From NCBI GenBank assembly GCA_934654755.1, contig CAKUGQ010000015.1:1-58601 (forward strand): 58,601 nt of DNA. Direction: 5' to 3'. The translations under genes were made by a program, and so were the position numbers. Within the stretch, counting starts at the first letter, position 1, and every line of letters starts with the position of its first letter. The notes below the pieces were generated by a model. The model saw only the letters and a list, made by a program, of their open reading frames with translations, ran no database searches and had not been told where the DNA came from. The stretch comes from an uncultured Oscillospiraceae bacterium. Lineage in GTDB: Bacteria; Bacillota; Clostridia; Oscillospirales; Oscillospiraceae. Positions 31,728 through 41,008 of the stretch are shown here, one piece after another.

Positions 31728-34676
31728 TTAGCGGTAGAGGTAGTCGTAGCGGTCGCGGACGGTGAGAATGAAGACCTCGATCTCACCGGGAAGCGCATTC
31801 GGCACCGACAGATCGTATTCTGCCGTTTCCGACAGACGCACGCGCACCTTGCCGTCCGACAGGAAACAGAATCCGAAGTTTTCGGATTCATCCATGTTCT
31901 TTACCGTCTGGAACAGTGTGAACTTATCTTTGCAGGGCTGTGCCGCATAGGGACAGAAGCTTGTGCAGTTGCCGCATTCGTTGCACATTTTGTCGATGTG
32001 CAGTATCTGGGTGCGGCCGTCAGGCAGACGGATGACCACATTGGCGCGGTTCGGGCAAACGTCGGCACAGTTCTGACAGACGGTGTTGCAGTCAAGGCAG
32101 CGTTCACCCTCGCAGGCAACGTCCTTCGCCATGGCGAGGATGCCCTTCTTAGCGACGGCCTCGGCTTCGGTGGGATAGGCCTCGTCCGGAATAACATAAG
32201 TGTACGTTTTTCCGATGACTTCCTCGGCAAACCTGGCCGCATCCGCAATGCCTTCGACAACGGTTGCAGGGCCGCGGTGTGCGTCGCCCGCGCACCAGAC
32301 ATTTTCGACGTTTGTGCGGAAGGCAGGACCCTTGCGTTCCATTGCAATGCCGTTTTTTGCCATCAGAGCATCGTCAACCTGCTCGCCGACGGCAGAAATC
32401 ACAAGATCGCAGGGAATTTCGACCGTTTCTCCGGTGGGGACAGGGCTTCTTCTGCCGGAGCTATCGGGGGCGCCGAGACTCATTTTGTTGCAGACAAGCT
32501 TACCGTCGCGTTGTTCGACGGGGGAAACCAGCTCCAGGAACTGTACGCCGTCGGCAATGGCCAGCTCCAGCTCTTCGGCATCGGCAGGCATATACTTCTT
32601 GGTGCGGCGGTAGATCAGCGTTGCGGACAGCGCGCCCTCACGCTTTGCCACGCGCGCTGCGTCCATTGCGGTGTTGCCGCCGCCGACCACGGCCACATGG
32701 CCCAGCTCTCCGCCGCGACCGGCTTTGCGCTCAGCCAACCAGCCGATGACGCCGCGGACATTGCCGGAAATGTCCAGCTTTCCGGGTTTCCATGCGCCGG
32801 TAGCAAGGAGAATATGTGTATAGCCCTGCCGCTTCAGCTCCTCAACAGAGGGTGCTTCGGTGTTGAGACGTACCTCAGCACCGTAGGCGGTCATAAGCGC
32901 GACGTCGCGGTCAATGGCCTCACCGCTGATGCGGAATTCGGGGATGACATGACGGACAATGCCGCCGAGCTTGCCGGTGCGCTCGAAGATTGTGCAGGCG
33001 ATGCCTGCGCGTCCGAGGAAATAGGCTGCTGCGATACCGGTAGGGCCGCCGCCGACGATGGCGGCTTTCTTGCCGGGGACGGGAGTCGGCCTGACGATTC
33101 CTGCCATCAGAGCGTCATAACCCTTTTCGGCCGCAAGGAGCTTTGTGGCGCGGATCTGCACCGGCTCATCATAGAAATTACGGCTGCACTTGCCCATGCA
33201 GCGGTGGGCGCAGATGGTGCCCGTGATAAAGGGCAGAGGGTTCTTTTCGGTGATAAGCCGCAGAGCTTCGCTGTAGAGTCCCTTTCTGCACAGCTCTATG
33301 TACTCCGGAATATCCTGCGCGATGGGGCAGCCGCCCTTGCAGGGGGCGATGTAGCAGTCCATCCAAGGCACGCGTTCGGCTGATTTGCGCGAAGGCAGCG
33401 GCTTGACGGGCTTGACATGGTGGTAATCCGTGCGGCACTCGTGCGCCAGCTTTGTGATCGACTCGGTATCCGTTCCGGCAAAGGGCTTGAAGGGCAGCTT
33501 TTCAACCTTTTTCGCCATCTGCGCCAGACGGTTGTAGCCGCCGGGCTTGAGGATGGTCGTCGCGACGGTGATGGGCCAGATGCCGGCAGCGAAGAGCTTG
33601 TCGCAATTGAAGAATTCCGCGCCGCCTGCGAACGAGATCTTCATCTTGCCTTCAAATTGTGTGGAGATACGGCGGCACATTTCGATCGTCAGCGGGAACA
33701 GAGAGCGGCCGGACATATACATTTCATCGTTCGGCAGCTCGCCGCGCGTGGTATCGACGGGGAAGGTATTTGACAGCTTCAGACCGAATTCCAATCCGTT
33801 TTGGTCGGCCAGAGTCTGGAGACGCCCGAACATCGGCACGGCATCGCGCCACTGAAGATCCTCGTTGAAATGGTGATCGTCAAAGACAATGTAGTCGTAA
33901 CCCATCGAATCAAGAATGGCGCGTGCGTCATGATAGCCCAAAATGGTCGGGTTGCACTTTACGAAGGTGTTGAGCTTCTTTTCCGAGATCAGATAAGAGG
34001 CAATACGCTCAATTTCGTCGGGCGGGCAGCCGTGCAGTGTGGAGAGTGTCACGGAGCGCGAAACACGCGGGGAAATCCCGGCGATGAATTCCGCCTCGTC
34101 TGGGAACAGTTCGGTAAGTACCCGTTTGCATTCGGCAAAGACCGGGGCACGCGTAGCGTTCTTCATCGACTCGATGTAGTTGTCAATCTTTTCGCCTTTA
34201 ATACCCTCCAGGTCATAACCGACGGACATATTAAACACAAAGCCGTCCGGGTCACCGTAACCCCAGACCTTTGCCATAATTTTCAGTGCGCACCATGCCT
34301 TGATGTATTCGTCAAGCGCCTGACGCACCTCAAGCTCCGTGGACCATTCCTGATTATAGCCTTCGTCGTCCGCAAGGATGCAGGGACGCGGGACGCAGCG
34401 GGCCAGCTCCTCGCCGTCCATCTTCTGGACGGTCTTGACCTCAAAGAAGCGTGCGCCGGCGACATAGGAGGCAATGATATTCTGTGCGAGCTGACTGTTC
34501 GGGCCGGCGGCGGGGCCGAAGGGTGTTTCGATCTTTTCCCCGAAGATCGGCAGCGTTTTGCCGGGGTCGGCGACGTAGGCCTTGTGTATACCGAAAACTT
34601 CGCCGGTGGCCGCACGCTCCCGCACGACCCAGTTCATCAATTCCCGGAAGGGAATCGGATACATTTTTTCAGACAT
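31728..34676 (-). CDS. ygfK: YgfK-like Fe-S flavoprotein oxidoreductase
   Basis: 982 residues. Often annotated as a putative selenate reductase subunit, but related proteins belong to bacterial purine/uric-acid breakdown clusters. The N-terminal 420 residues form a dihydroorotate/dihydropyrimidine dehydrogenase-like barrel. Then comes a glutamate-synthase-type Fe-S domain (CKGGCPIAQDIPEY near 445, CAHRCMGKC), FAD/NAD domains (GGGPTG near 540, GGGNTAMDAARVA), and a C-terminal double cluster (CLDCNTVCQNCADVCP, CNECGNCTSFCP, about 855-920). It likely passes electrons between NAD(P)H, ferredoxin and a heterocycle. It is 19 nt downstream of ssnA in the same operon, the same pairing as in Escherichia coli. 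Confidence 0.88.
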   Translation of the reverse strand: MSEKMYPIPFRELMNWVVRERAATGEVFGIHKAYVADPGKTLPIFGEKIETPFGPAAGPNSQLAQNIIASYVAGARFFEVKTVQKMDGEELARCVPRPCILADDEGYNQEWSTELEVRQALDEYIKAWCALKIMAKVWGYGDPDGFVFNMSVGYDLEGIKGEKIDNYIESMKNATRAPVFAECKRVLTELFPDEAEFIAGISPRVSRSVTLSTLHGCPPDEIERIASYLISEKKLNTFVKCNPTILGYHDARAILDSMGYDYIVFDDHHFNEDLQWRDAVPMFGRLQTLADQNGLEFGLKLSNTFPVDTTRGELPNDEMYMSGRSLFPLTIEMCRRISTQFEGKMKISFAGGAEFFNCDKLFAAGIWPITVATTILKPGGYNRLAQMAKKVEKLPFKPFAGTDTESITKLAHECRTDYHHVKPVKPLPSRKSAERVPWMDCYIAPCKGGCPIAQDIPEYIELCRKGLYSEALRLITEKNPLPFITGTICAHRCMGKCSRNFYDEPVQIRATKLLAAEKGYDALMAGIVRPTPVPGKKAAIVGGGPTGIAAAYFLGRAGIACTIFERTGKLGGIVRHVIPEFRISGEAIDRDVALMTAYGAEVRLNTEAPSVEELKRQGYTHILLATGAWKPGKLDISGNVRGVIGWLAERKAGRGGELGHVAVVGGGNTAMDAARVAKREGALSATLIYRRTKKYMPADAEELELAIADGVQFLELVSPVEQRDGKLVCNKMSLGAPDSSGRRSPVPTGETVEIPCDLVISAVGEQVDDALMAKNGIAMERKGPAFRTNVENVWCAGDAHRGPATVVEGIADAARFAEEVIGKTYTYVIPDEAYPTEAEAVAKKGILAMAKDVACEGERCLDCNTVCQNCADVCPNRANVVIRLPDGRTQILHIDKMCNECGNCTSFCPYAAQPCKDKFTLFQTVKNMDESENFGFCFLSDGKVRVRLSETAEYDLSVPNALPGEIEVFILTVRDRYDYLYR

Positions 34677-34695
34677 AGAAAATCCTCCGTTTTCA

Positions 34696-36036
34696 TCAAT
34701 AGGCTCTGTGGTTCAGGGCGCCCCACAGTTTTTTTGCTTCCTCCAGAATATGTGCATTTTCGGCTTCCTCATCGATTCCGATCAATTCGCGATCCTTCAT
34801 GAGCAGTTTGCCGTTGGCTATGGTCGTCTGGCACTGGCGGCCGGTCATGCCAAAGAGAATATGGCCGTCGATGTTTGCGTCGGAGAAAGGAGTGAAGGGC
34901 TTGTAATCCATCACGATCACATCCGCCGCTGCGCCGGGTTCCAGTACGCCCAGCCTGTCCGGGAAGTACTTTGCGCCGATTTCTGCGTTGTTTTTGAACA
35001 GCATATCCGTGACCTCGCACCAGCCGACATTCGGCAGGCAGGCGTTCTGGCGCTGTGCACAAAGCGCGACCTTGATGGATTCGAGCATATCGTTCGTATA
35101 AGCGTCCGTGCCCATGCCAAGAAGCACACCTGCCTTATACAACGGCAGCACCGGGCAGGTACCGACGGCATTGCCCATGTTGGACTCCGGGTTGTTGACG
35201 ACCATTGTATTCGTGTTTTTAATGATTTCGATCTCGGCGGAGTTGACATGGATGCAGTGGCCGAGAATGGTTTTTTCACCCAGAATTCCATGATCCTGAA
35301 GGCGCTGCACCGGACGCCGGCCATAATTCTGCAGAGAGTCGTATACGTCGTTCATGCCTTCGGAGACATGGATGTGGTAGCCCGTGCGACCGTTGTTCGC
35401 TTCGACCATGCGGTCAAAGGTTTTGTCCGAGATGGTAAACAGTGCATGACCGCCGAACATGGCTGCCAGCATCGGATCCCTGCGCTTCTCACACTCGGTA
35501 ATCCAGTCGGCGTTTTCACGGATGGCTTCGAGACACTTTTCCTCACCGTCGCGGTCGGAGACCTCATAGCAGAGACAGGAGCGGATGCCGAATTTTTTTG
35601 CCGAATCGGCGATTTGGAAGAGACTGCCAGGGATCTCGCAGTAAGAGGCATGATGATCGAAGATCGTCGTCACGCCCTGCTTGATGCAGTCGATATACAA
35701 TGCGTCTGCCGAGGCGCGGGTGCCGGCAAGCGTCAGTTTACGATCAATAGCCCACCAGGTGCCGTCAAGCACTTCATAGAAATTGGTCGGATTATTGCCA
35801 TCGATGGACAGGCCGCGTGCCAGTGCGGAATAGATGTGCGTGTGTGCATTGATGAAGGCAGGCATGATGACGCCGCCCTTGGCATCGATAAACTCCGCCC
35901 CGGGATATTTGGAGCGAAGCTCAGTCGTTTTGCCGACCTCTTTAATCTTTGTTCCGTCGATGACAACACCGCCATCCGGAAGGAAGGGGAGTGCGGCACT
36001 TCTGGTGATGAGTTTGCCGTTTGCAAGAATATACAT
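34696..36036 (-). CDS. ssnA: SsnA-family amidohydrolase/deaminase
   Basis: 446 residues from the ATG behind AAGGAGG (an upstream start adds 44 residues lying in the leader). It is a metal-dependent amidohydrolase with H65-T-H67 in NAHTHIYSA, a GYHIHVSEG block, LGHCIHV and GTDAYTND, matching the HxH, His, His and Asp ligands of the family. SsnA is a predicted aminohydrolase in purine-degrading clusters; the exact substrate is unsettled. It heads an operon with ygfK and has its own promoter and a leader containing an intrinsic terminator, so it is probably controlled by transcript termination. Confidence 0.92.
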   Translation of the reverse strand: MYILANGKLITRSAALPFLPDGGVVIDGTKIKEVGKTTELRSKYPGAEFIDAKGGVIMPAFINAHTHIYSALARGLSIDGNNPTNFYEVLDGTWWAIDRKLTLAGTRASADALYIDCIKQGVTTIFDHHASYCEIPGSLFQIADSAKKFGIRSCLCYEVSDRDGEEKCLEAIRENADWITECEKRRDPMLAAMFGGHALFTISDKTFDRMVEANNGRTGYHIHVSEGMNDVYDSLQNYGRRPVQRLQDHGILGEKTILGHCIHVNSAEIEIIKNTNTMVVNNPESNMGNAVGTCPVLPLYKAGVLLGMGTDAYTNDMLESIKVALCAQRQNACLPNVGWCEVTDMLFKNNAEIGAKYFPDRLGVLEPGAAADVIVMDYKPFTPFSDANIDGHILFGMTGRQCQTTIANGKLLMKDRELIGIDEEAENAHILEEAKKLWGALNHRAY

Positions 36037-36061
36037 AGATCTACCTCCTTGAAAAATGCGT

Positions 36062-36172
36062 CGGGAAAAACAAAAATGGGGATGCAAAATGCATCTCCAC
36101 CCAAGAAACCCTGAGTGATAGTCGTCAGCCCGTGCGCGAAGCACTTCGTTACAGCTATCAATCTTCAATTAC
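36062..36172 (-). ncRNA. ssnA leader RNA with terminator, candidate riboswitch or attenuator
   Basis: Starting near 36172 on the minus strand, the leader can form a TGATAG/CTATCA helix (36155-36160 with 36116-36121) enclosing a GTGC/GCAC hairpin (36132-36144) that competes with a CGAAG/CTTCG stem. It then reaches a terminator: GGAGATGCA, TTT, TGCATCCCC (one mismatch; 36078-36098) followed by ATTTTTGTTTTT. The ribosome site comes just after. A terminator between promoter and start codon is the layout of a ligand- or protein-controlled switch. I recall a candidate motif named after ssnA in the literature but cannot confirm a match. Confidence 0.6.
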
Positions 36173-36178
36173 ACACCC

Positions 36179-36207
36179 ATTATACCAAAGTCAACGGGAG
36201 GATGCAA
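36179..36207 (-). promoter_or_regulatory. sigma-A promoter of ssnA-ygfK operon
   Basis: Minus strand: TTGCAT, 17 nt, TATAAT. It lies downstream of the terminator of the preceding gene, so the leader is a separate transcript. Confidence 0.75.
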
Positions 36208-36263
36208 ATACTTTTTCTCCGTGCGGATGGAAAAAAATACACAGATTTTTTGGATAATTTGCC

Positions 36264-36302
36264 GAAAAAATCCGGAGGGCAGCAACCCGCCGCCCTCCGG
36301 AT
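36264..36302 (-). terminator. terminator of Na/Pi transporter gene
   Basis: Stem CCGGAGGGC/GCCCTCCGG (11-nt loop containing GCAACCCGCC), followed on the minus strand by ATTTTTTCGG, directly after the stop codon. Confidence 0.85.
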
Positions 36303-36308
36303 GAAAAT

Positions 36309-38048
36309 TTATCCGTCAATACGATATTTGGATTTATAGCTGCGGTAGATCTCGGCGAACTCATGGCTGCCGCTTTCCCTGACCTCGTTGAGATACTCGT
36401 GCGTGCCGAAGCTTCCGGCATGCGTTTCAATAAGTGCAACGGCGAGGTTCGAGCAGTGATCGGAAATACGCTCATAGTTCGTCAGAAGATCAGACAGGAC
36501 AAAGCCAAGCTCAATGGTGCAAACCCCCTGCTGGAGGCGCTCGATGTGCTTCGTTTTGGCGTCGGAGATCAGAAGATCGATCACCTGCTCCAGAGGCTCA
36601 ATGCGACGAGCGGTATCCAGATCCTCCTTGCAGAAGGAGTCGATTGTCAGGTTCAAAATCTCCTTCAATGCGGCAGTGAGATTATCGACCTCCTGCCGAG
36701 CCTGCTCGGAGAAGTGAATCTTTTTGTCGTGGATTTCCTGCGCGCTTCGCAGCAGATTTACGGCGTGGTCGCCCAGACGTTCCAGATCACCGATGCTGTG
36801 CAGCATTTTGGAGACTTCCTGTGAGTCTTTTTCCGACAGGGATTTTCGGGCCAGCTTTACCAGGAAGGTGCCGAGCTTGTCCTCATACATATCCAGCTCG
36901 TCTTCCTTTTTCAGGACCTCCGCCGCACCCTTTTCACTGTAGTTATACAGCAGACCGATGGAGGAGAGCAGCGTGTCGTGTGCGATATGCGCCATTTTTC
37001 GGGTGCGGGAATCGGCCTCAGCGACGGCGACGGAAACGGTGGACAGAAGGCGCTCGTCGAGGAATTCGGTTTTGTTCGTCGCTCTCGACGGGCGGACGAG
37101 AAGATTGGTCAGACGCTCCAGGTGGCTCCAGAAGGGTAGCAGAATCAGTGTGTTTGCCACATTGAAAACGGTGTGGATCATAGCAACACCGAAGATCGAT
37201 ACGCTGCTGTGAATAAAGTCAAAACTAAAAAGCAGACTTGCGCCGTAGAACAGGCCCATACAGATGATGGTTCCGACGATTTTAATAATAATATGTACGA
37301 TAGCGACTTTTTTTGCGTTTTTATTGACGCCGATGCTGGAGATCAGCGCGGTAACGCAGGTGCCGATGTTAGCGCCGAGGACGAGCGGGATGGCCATATT
37401 GTAGGTGATCTGGCCGGAAAGCGCAAGATTCTGCACAATACCGATCGTACCGGCAGAGCTTTGGATAATGCCGGTAAAAACGGTGGAAACAAGAACCGCC
37501 ACAAACGGGTTGCTGAATGCGGTAAGAATCGTCTGGAAGCTGCCGGAATGCTCAAGCTCCTGCACCGAATTGCCCATCATGACCATGCCGTACATCAGGA
37601 CGGAAAAGCCGACAAGGATACGGCCGAGATCATGACGGCGCGGTTTCTTGCTCAGCGTGATCATAGCCACACCAATCAGGGCGATGACCGGCGAAAAGTT
37701 TTTCGGATTTAAAACCGACAGAATACCGCTGTCTCCGATACCGGACAGGGAGGTGATCCAGGTTGTGACCGTTGTGCCGATGTTTGATCCCATGATAACG
37801 CCGATCGTCTGGCCGAATTGCATAATACCGGAGTTTACAAGGCCGACCAGCATGACGGTCATGGCGGAGGACGATTGAATCGCGATGGTGATTATGAAGC
37901 CGAGTAGCATTGCCATCCACCGATTACCTGTGATTTTCTTGAGCGAACGCTCCAATGAGCTGCCCGCAACCTTGCGCAGATTATCGGACATTACATTCAT
38001 ACCGAACAGGAAAAAGGCCAGCCCGCCGATCAGCAAAAGCACATCCAT
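36309..38048 (-). CDS. Na+/phosphate cotransporter family protein with PhoU-like domain
   Basis: 579 residues. The N-terminal membrane part (about 1-310) has the two inverted NaPi repeats, each with the QSSSA-type motif (IQSSSAMTVMLVGLVNSG near 58 and IQSSAGTIGIVQN near 190). The C-terminal 230 residues are helical and PhoU-like (SIGDLERLGDHAVNLL, YERISDHCSN). The family imports phosphate with Na+ in the cytoplasmic membrane; the PhoU-like tail may regulate it. The start has GGAGAG. It is not co-transcribed with ssnA, being separated by a terminator and a promoter. Confidence 0.92.
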   Translation of the reverse strand: MDVLLLIGGLAFFLFGMNVMSDNLRKVAGSSLERSLKKITGNRWMAMLLGFIITIAIQSSSAMTVMLVGLVNSGIMQFGQTIGVIMGSNIGTTVTTWITSLSGIGDSGILSVLNPKNFSPVIALIGVAMITLSKKPRRHDLGRILVGFSVLMYGMVMMGNSVQELEHSGSFQTILTAFSNPFVAVLVSTVFTGIIQSSAGTIGIVQNLALSGQITYNMAIPLVLGANIGTCVTALISSIGVNKNAKKVAIVHIIIKIVGTIICMGLFYGASLLFSFDFIHSSVSIFGVAMIHTVFNVANTLILLPFWSHLERLTNLLVRPSRATNKTEFLDERLLSTVSVAVAEADSRTRKMAHIAHDTLLSSIGLLYNYSEKGAAEVLKKEDELDMYEDKLGTFLVKLARKSLSEKDSQEVSKMLHSIGDLERLGDHAVNLLRSAQEIHDKKIHFSEQARQEVDNLTAALKEILNLTIDSFCKEDLDTARRIEPLEQVIDLLISDAKTKHIERLQQGVCTIELGFVLSDLLTNYERISDHCSNLAVALIETHAGSFGTHEYLNEVRESGSHEFAEIYRSYKSKYRIDG

Positions 38049-38316
38049 GCGAATCTCTCCGTTTCGTGGTTTTATAAAAAATTTGTAAAGAGTGAAGACG
38101 CAAAACTTCCTTTTATACTCTACGAAAAACGACGCATAAAGTCAAGCGCCTTTTCTGCTTTTCGAGAAGATTCTTCATCCTACACAAAAGCTTCCTCTCT
38201 TTCGCTGAAGATTCTTGTCGCTATTCCGCTCACCCTGTTGGTATGGAAATATGAATTCTTTGCAAAATTCCTGTATATAAACGGTAAAACCGGTATGCAC
38301 ATGGCGCGGACGGATT

Positions 38317-38368
38317 TTTACAAAGCGGCTATGCCGCACTTTACAAAGCGTCGCTGGTGCGGTAGAAT
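38317..38368 (+). promoter_or_regulatory. promoter with repeats upstream of DUF362 gene
   Basis: TTTACA (38340-38345), 17 nt, TAGAAT (38363-38368). The 11-bp sequence TTTACAAAGCG occurs at 38317 and again over the -35 at 38340. Between them is a dyad GCGGC-TAT-GCCGC (38325-38337). The rest of 38049-38316 is AT-richer, with a repeated GAAGATTCTT and no supported gene. Confidence 0.5.
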
Positions 38369-38393
38369 TATGACGAGGGGGGAAAAGAAAACT

Positions 38394-39533
38394 ATGGACG
38401 TCTCTGTTGCCCGCTGCGAGAATTATTCCGACGAAGCCTGTCAAAAGGCACTGAGGGAGGTTTTGGAACCTTTCGGCGGACTGGATTGGGTCCTGCCGGG
38501 AATGTGTATTGCCGTTAAGGCCAATCTGGTTTCTGCCATGAAGCCGGAGGCAGCCGCTACAACGCATCCCGCGCTGCTGCGCACGCTGACACGGGCGCTC
38601 ACGGAGCGCGGCGCAAGGGTCGTGATCGGCGACAGCCCCGGTGGCCTCTACAATGCGGCGTTTCTCAACCGCGTCTATTCTGCGACCGGAATGCGGGAGA
38701 CAGGCGCGGAGCTGAATCAGAATTTCGCACAGAGCGAAGCGGCCTTTCCGCAGGCGCACATTGCAAGGCACTTCACCTATACCTCCTATCTCGGTGAAGC
38801 AGATGCAATCATCAGCTTCGCCAAGCTCAAGAGCCACGGGATGATGTCCCTTTCCGCTGCGACAAAGAATCTGTTCGGCGCCGTGCCGGGGACGGTGAAG
38901 CCAGAGTATCATTTTCGCTATCCTGAGCCATTGGATTTTGCCGCCATGCTAATCGATCTGAACGATTATTTCAAACCGAGATTGTATCTGGTCGACGCCG
39001 TGGAGGCAATGGAGGGCAACGGCCCGACTGCGGGCACCCCGCGCCACGTTGGCGCGCTGCTGGCCGGAACGGATTGCCACAAGGTCGACCTGATCTGCGC
39101 AAAGCTCATCGGGCTGGAGCCGATGGCTGTTCCGACGCTCCGCGCGGCCGCAAATTTCGGACGGATCGGGGAGAGTGCGGACTGCGTAGAGGTCTGCGGC
39201 CCGATGGAAGAACTGATTGTGCCGGATTTCGAACGCATTGAGCGCGGCAGGGGAATGCAGTTTGAAACACTGCTGCCGGGAAAGCTCGGCCGGGGCTTCA
39301 GTCGTGTGGTACGCAGGGCGCTACGCTCATCTCCGAGACTCAAACGGAGTCTGTGCGTCGGCTGTGGGGTCTGCGCGGGAATTTGTCCCGCACATGCGAT
39401 TGAGATTCGGGAAAAGCGTGCGAAAATCGATTTCGGAAAATGCATCCGCTGCTTCTGTTGTCAGGAATTCTGCCCCAAGGGGGCGATGAAGGTTCACCGT
39501 CCGCTGCCTGCGCGCCTTCTGAATCGTTCATAA
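38394..39533 (+). CDS. DUF362 family protein with two 4Fe-4S clusters
   Basis: 379 residues from the ATG that follows the predicted transcription start; the preceding in-frame starts lie in the promoter. The N-terminal 300 residues are the DUF362 domain (VKANLVSAMKPEAAATTHPALLRTL, then GDSPGG, and the SFAKLKSHGMMSLSAATKNLFG block). The C-terminal ferredoxin domain has CVGCGVCAGICPAHAI and CIRCFCCQEFCPKGAM. The protein is probably cytoplasmic and handles low-potential electrons; the reaction is unknown. It sits alone between a phosphate transporter and the 8-oxoguanine deaminase-like gene, which is convergent. Confidence 0.88.
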   Translation: MDVSVARCENYSDEACQKALREVLEPFGGLDWVLPGMCIAVKANLVSAMKPEAAATTHPALLRTLTRALTERGARVVIGDSPGGLYNAAFLNRVYSATGMRETGAELNQNFAQSEAAFPQAHIARHFTYTSYLGEADAIISFAKLKSHGMMSLSAATKNLFGAVPGTVKPEYHFRYPEPLDFAAMLIDLNDYFKPRLYLVDAVEAMEGNGPTAGTPRHVGALLAGTDCHKVDLICAKLIGLEPMAVPTLRAAANFGRIGESADCVEVCGPMEELIVPDFERIERGRGMQFETLLPGKLGRGFSRVVRRALRSSPRLKRSLCVGCGVCAGICPAHAIEIREKRAKIDFGKCIRCFCCQEFCPKGAMKVHRPLPARLLNRS

Positions 39534-39606
39534 ATAAGAGGACCCTGTGGCCAAAGGATCGATCCGGCAGCCGAATTCCTGTCAAACTTCGCACTGATTG
39601 CACCCG

Positions 39607-39649
39607 AACAAAAGCCGCACGGCGTTTTTGCACGTCGTGCGGCTTTTAC
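39607..39649. terminator. bidirectional terminator
   Basis: 12-bp stem AAAAGCCGCACG/CGTGCGGCTTTT around a 16-nt loop, between two convergent genes. The last bases abut the stop codon of the minus-strand gene. Confidence 0.8.
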
Positions 39650-41008
39650 TTATGCTCTTGCAAGATAGCCTTCGCAAACGGTGCGTGCCTCCGCGGCGAC
39701 TGCACTCTCGTCAATGCCTGTCAGCCGGCCGTTGTCAACCGTCACGCGACCGTTCACAATCGTGTAGTCCACCGGTGCACGCAGGCCAACCGTCCCAAAC
39801 AGATTTTTTTCGTCGACGGTCGCTCCGACGAGCTCGATGCGTCTGCGGTCGATCAGGAACAAATCGGCGCATTTTCCAACTTCGATTGTGCCGATGTCGC
39901 TACGGCCGAGCAGGCTTGCAGAACCGCGCGTGGCCATTTTCAGCACGTCATAACCGCTCGGCGCACGGCCGGAGGCATTGAGTCTGTGCAGCAAATAACA
40001 GATGCGCAGCTCCTCAAGCAGGTCGGAGCCGTCCTGAGAGGCGGAACCGTCTACGGCCAGACCGACCTTGACTCCGCGCTCCAGCATTTCGGGGATCCGG
40101 GCAATACCGGATGAGAGCTTCATGTTCGATACCGGGCAGTGTGCGATGCCGGTACCGCTCTGTGCAAGGACGTCCAGTTCTTCGGTTGTAAAATGGATGC
40201 CGTGTGCATACCAGACATCAGGTCCCAGCCAGTCCAGGCTTGCCATATATTCCAGCGGCCGCATGGAAAAACGCGAAAGCGTGTAGTTTTCCTCGTCCTT
40301 TGTCTCGCAAAGGTGGGTATGCAGACGAACGCCATACTGCCGCGCCAGCTTTGCCGATTCGCGCAGCAGCGCCGGTGAGACGGAGAAAGGGGAACAGGGC
40401 GCCAGAACGATCTGGCGCATCGAGCCGTAGGACGGATCATGATAGCGTTCGATGACGCGCGCGCTGTCGGCAAGTATTTCGTCAACCGTCTGCACAACGC
40501 TGTCCGGCGGCAGACCGCCGTCCTTTACGGACAGATCCATACTGCCGCGCGAGCTGACCATACGCATCCCGAGCGTCCGTGCTGCTTCCAGCTGTGCGCC
40601 GATGAGGTCGCCGCAGCCGTTGGGGAAAACGTAGTGGTGATCAAAACAGGTCGTACAGCCGTTTTTCATCAGCTCGGCCATGCCTGTCAGCGAGGAGAAG
40701 CGAACAACGGTTTCATCGAGGTTGCGCCAGATCTCGTACAGTGCGCGCAGCCAGTCGAACAGCTCCAGATTCTGCACCTGCGGCAAATTGCGCGAAAACT
40801 GTTGATACAGGTGATGATGTGTGTTAATCAGGCCGGGGTAGCATAAGAGATCGGAACCGTCGATTGTCCGTTCGGCGCGGATTTTCGGTGCTGCTCCGAT
40901 GGCTTCGATACGGTTTTCCTGGATGTATACATCTACGTTGCGCAGTACGCGATCCGCGTCGTCGCAGGTGACGACGCAGGCAACGTTTTTCAGCAGTAAA
41001 TCAGACAT
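39650..41008 (-). CDS. 8-oxoguanine deaminase-like amidohydrolase
   Basis: 452 residues of the ATZ/TRZ-like amidohydrolase group. Metal ligands are visible as H-x-H in INTHHHLYQQFSRNL (about 62-75), LHTHLCETKDE (His near 240), YAHGIHF (His near 277) and VDGSASQDGS (Asp near 325). The ELFDWLRALYEIWRNLDE and CTTCFDHHYVFPNG blocks are typical of proteins annotated as 8-oxoguanine deaminase, which turn 8-oxoguanine into urate. Other hydroxylated or chlorinated heterocycles are possible. It starts inside the end of the upstream membrane-protein gene (8-nt overlap), so it is translationally coupled to it. Confidence 0.85.
   Translation of the reverse strand: MSDLLLKNVACVVTCDDADRVLRNVDVYIQENRIEAIGAAPKIRAERTIDGSDLLCYPGLINTHHHLYQQFSRNLPQVQNLELFDWLRALYEIWRNLDETVVRFSSLTGMAELMKNGCTTCFDHHYVFPNGCGDLIGAQLEAARTLGMRMVSSRGSMDLSVKDGGLPPDSVVQTVDEILADSARVIERYHDPSYGSMRQIVLAPCSPFSVSPALLRESAKLARQYGVRLHTHLCETKDEENYTLSRFSMRPLEYMASLDWLGPDVWYAHGIHFTTEELDVLAQSGTGIAHCPVSNMKLSSGIARIPEMLERGVKVGLAVDGSASQDGSDLLEELRICYLLHRLNASGRAPSGYDVLKMATRGSASLLGRSDIGTIEVGKCADLFLIDRRRIELVGATVDEKNLFGTVGLRAPVDYTIVNGRVTVDNGRLTGIDESAVAAEARTVCEGYLARA

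Noticed and set aside
31728..34676. Selenate reductase or selenoprotein
   Set aside because: The selenate name is historical annotation. No in-frame TGA with a following SECIS-like hairpin is needed, and the domains indicate a general Fe-S flavoprotein tied to purine breakdown.
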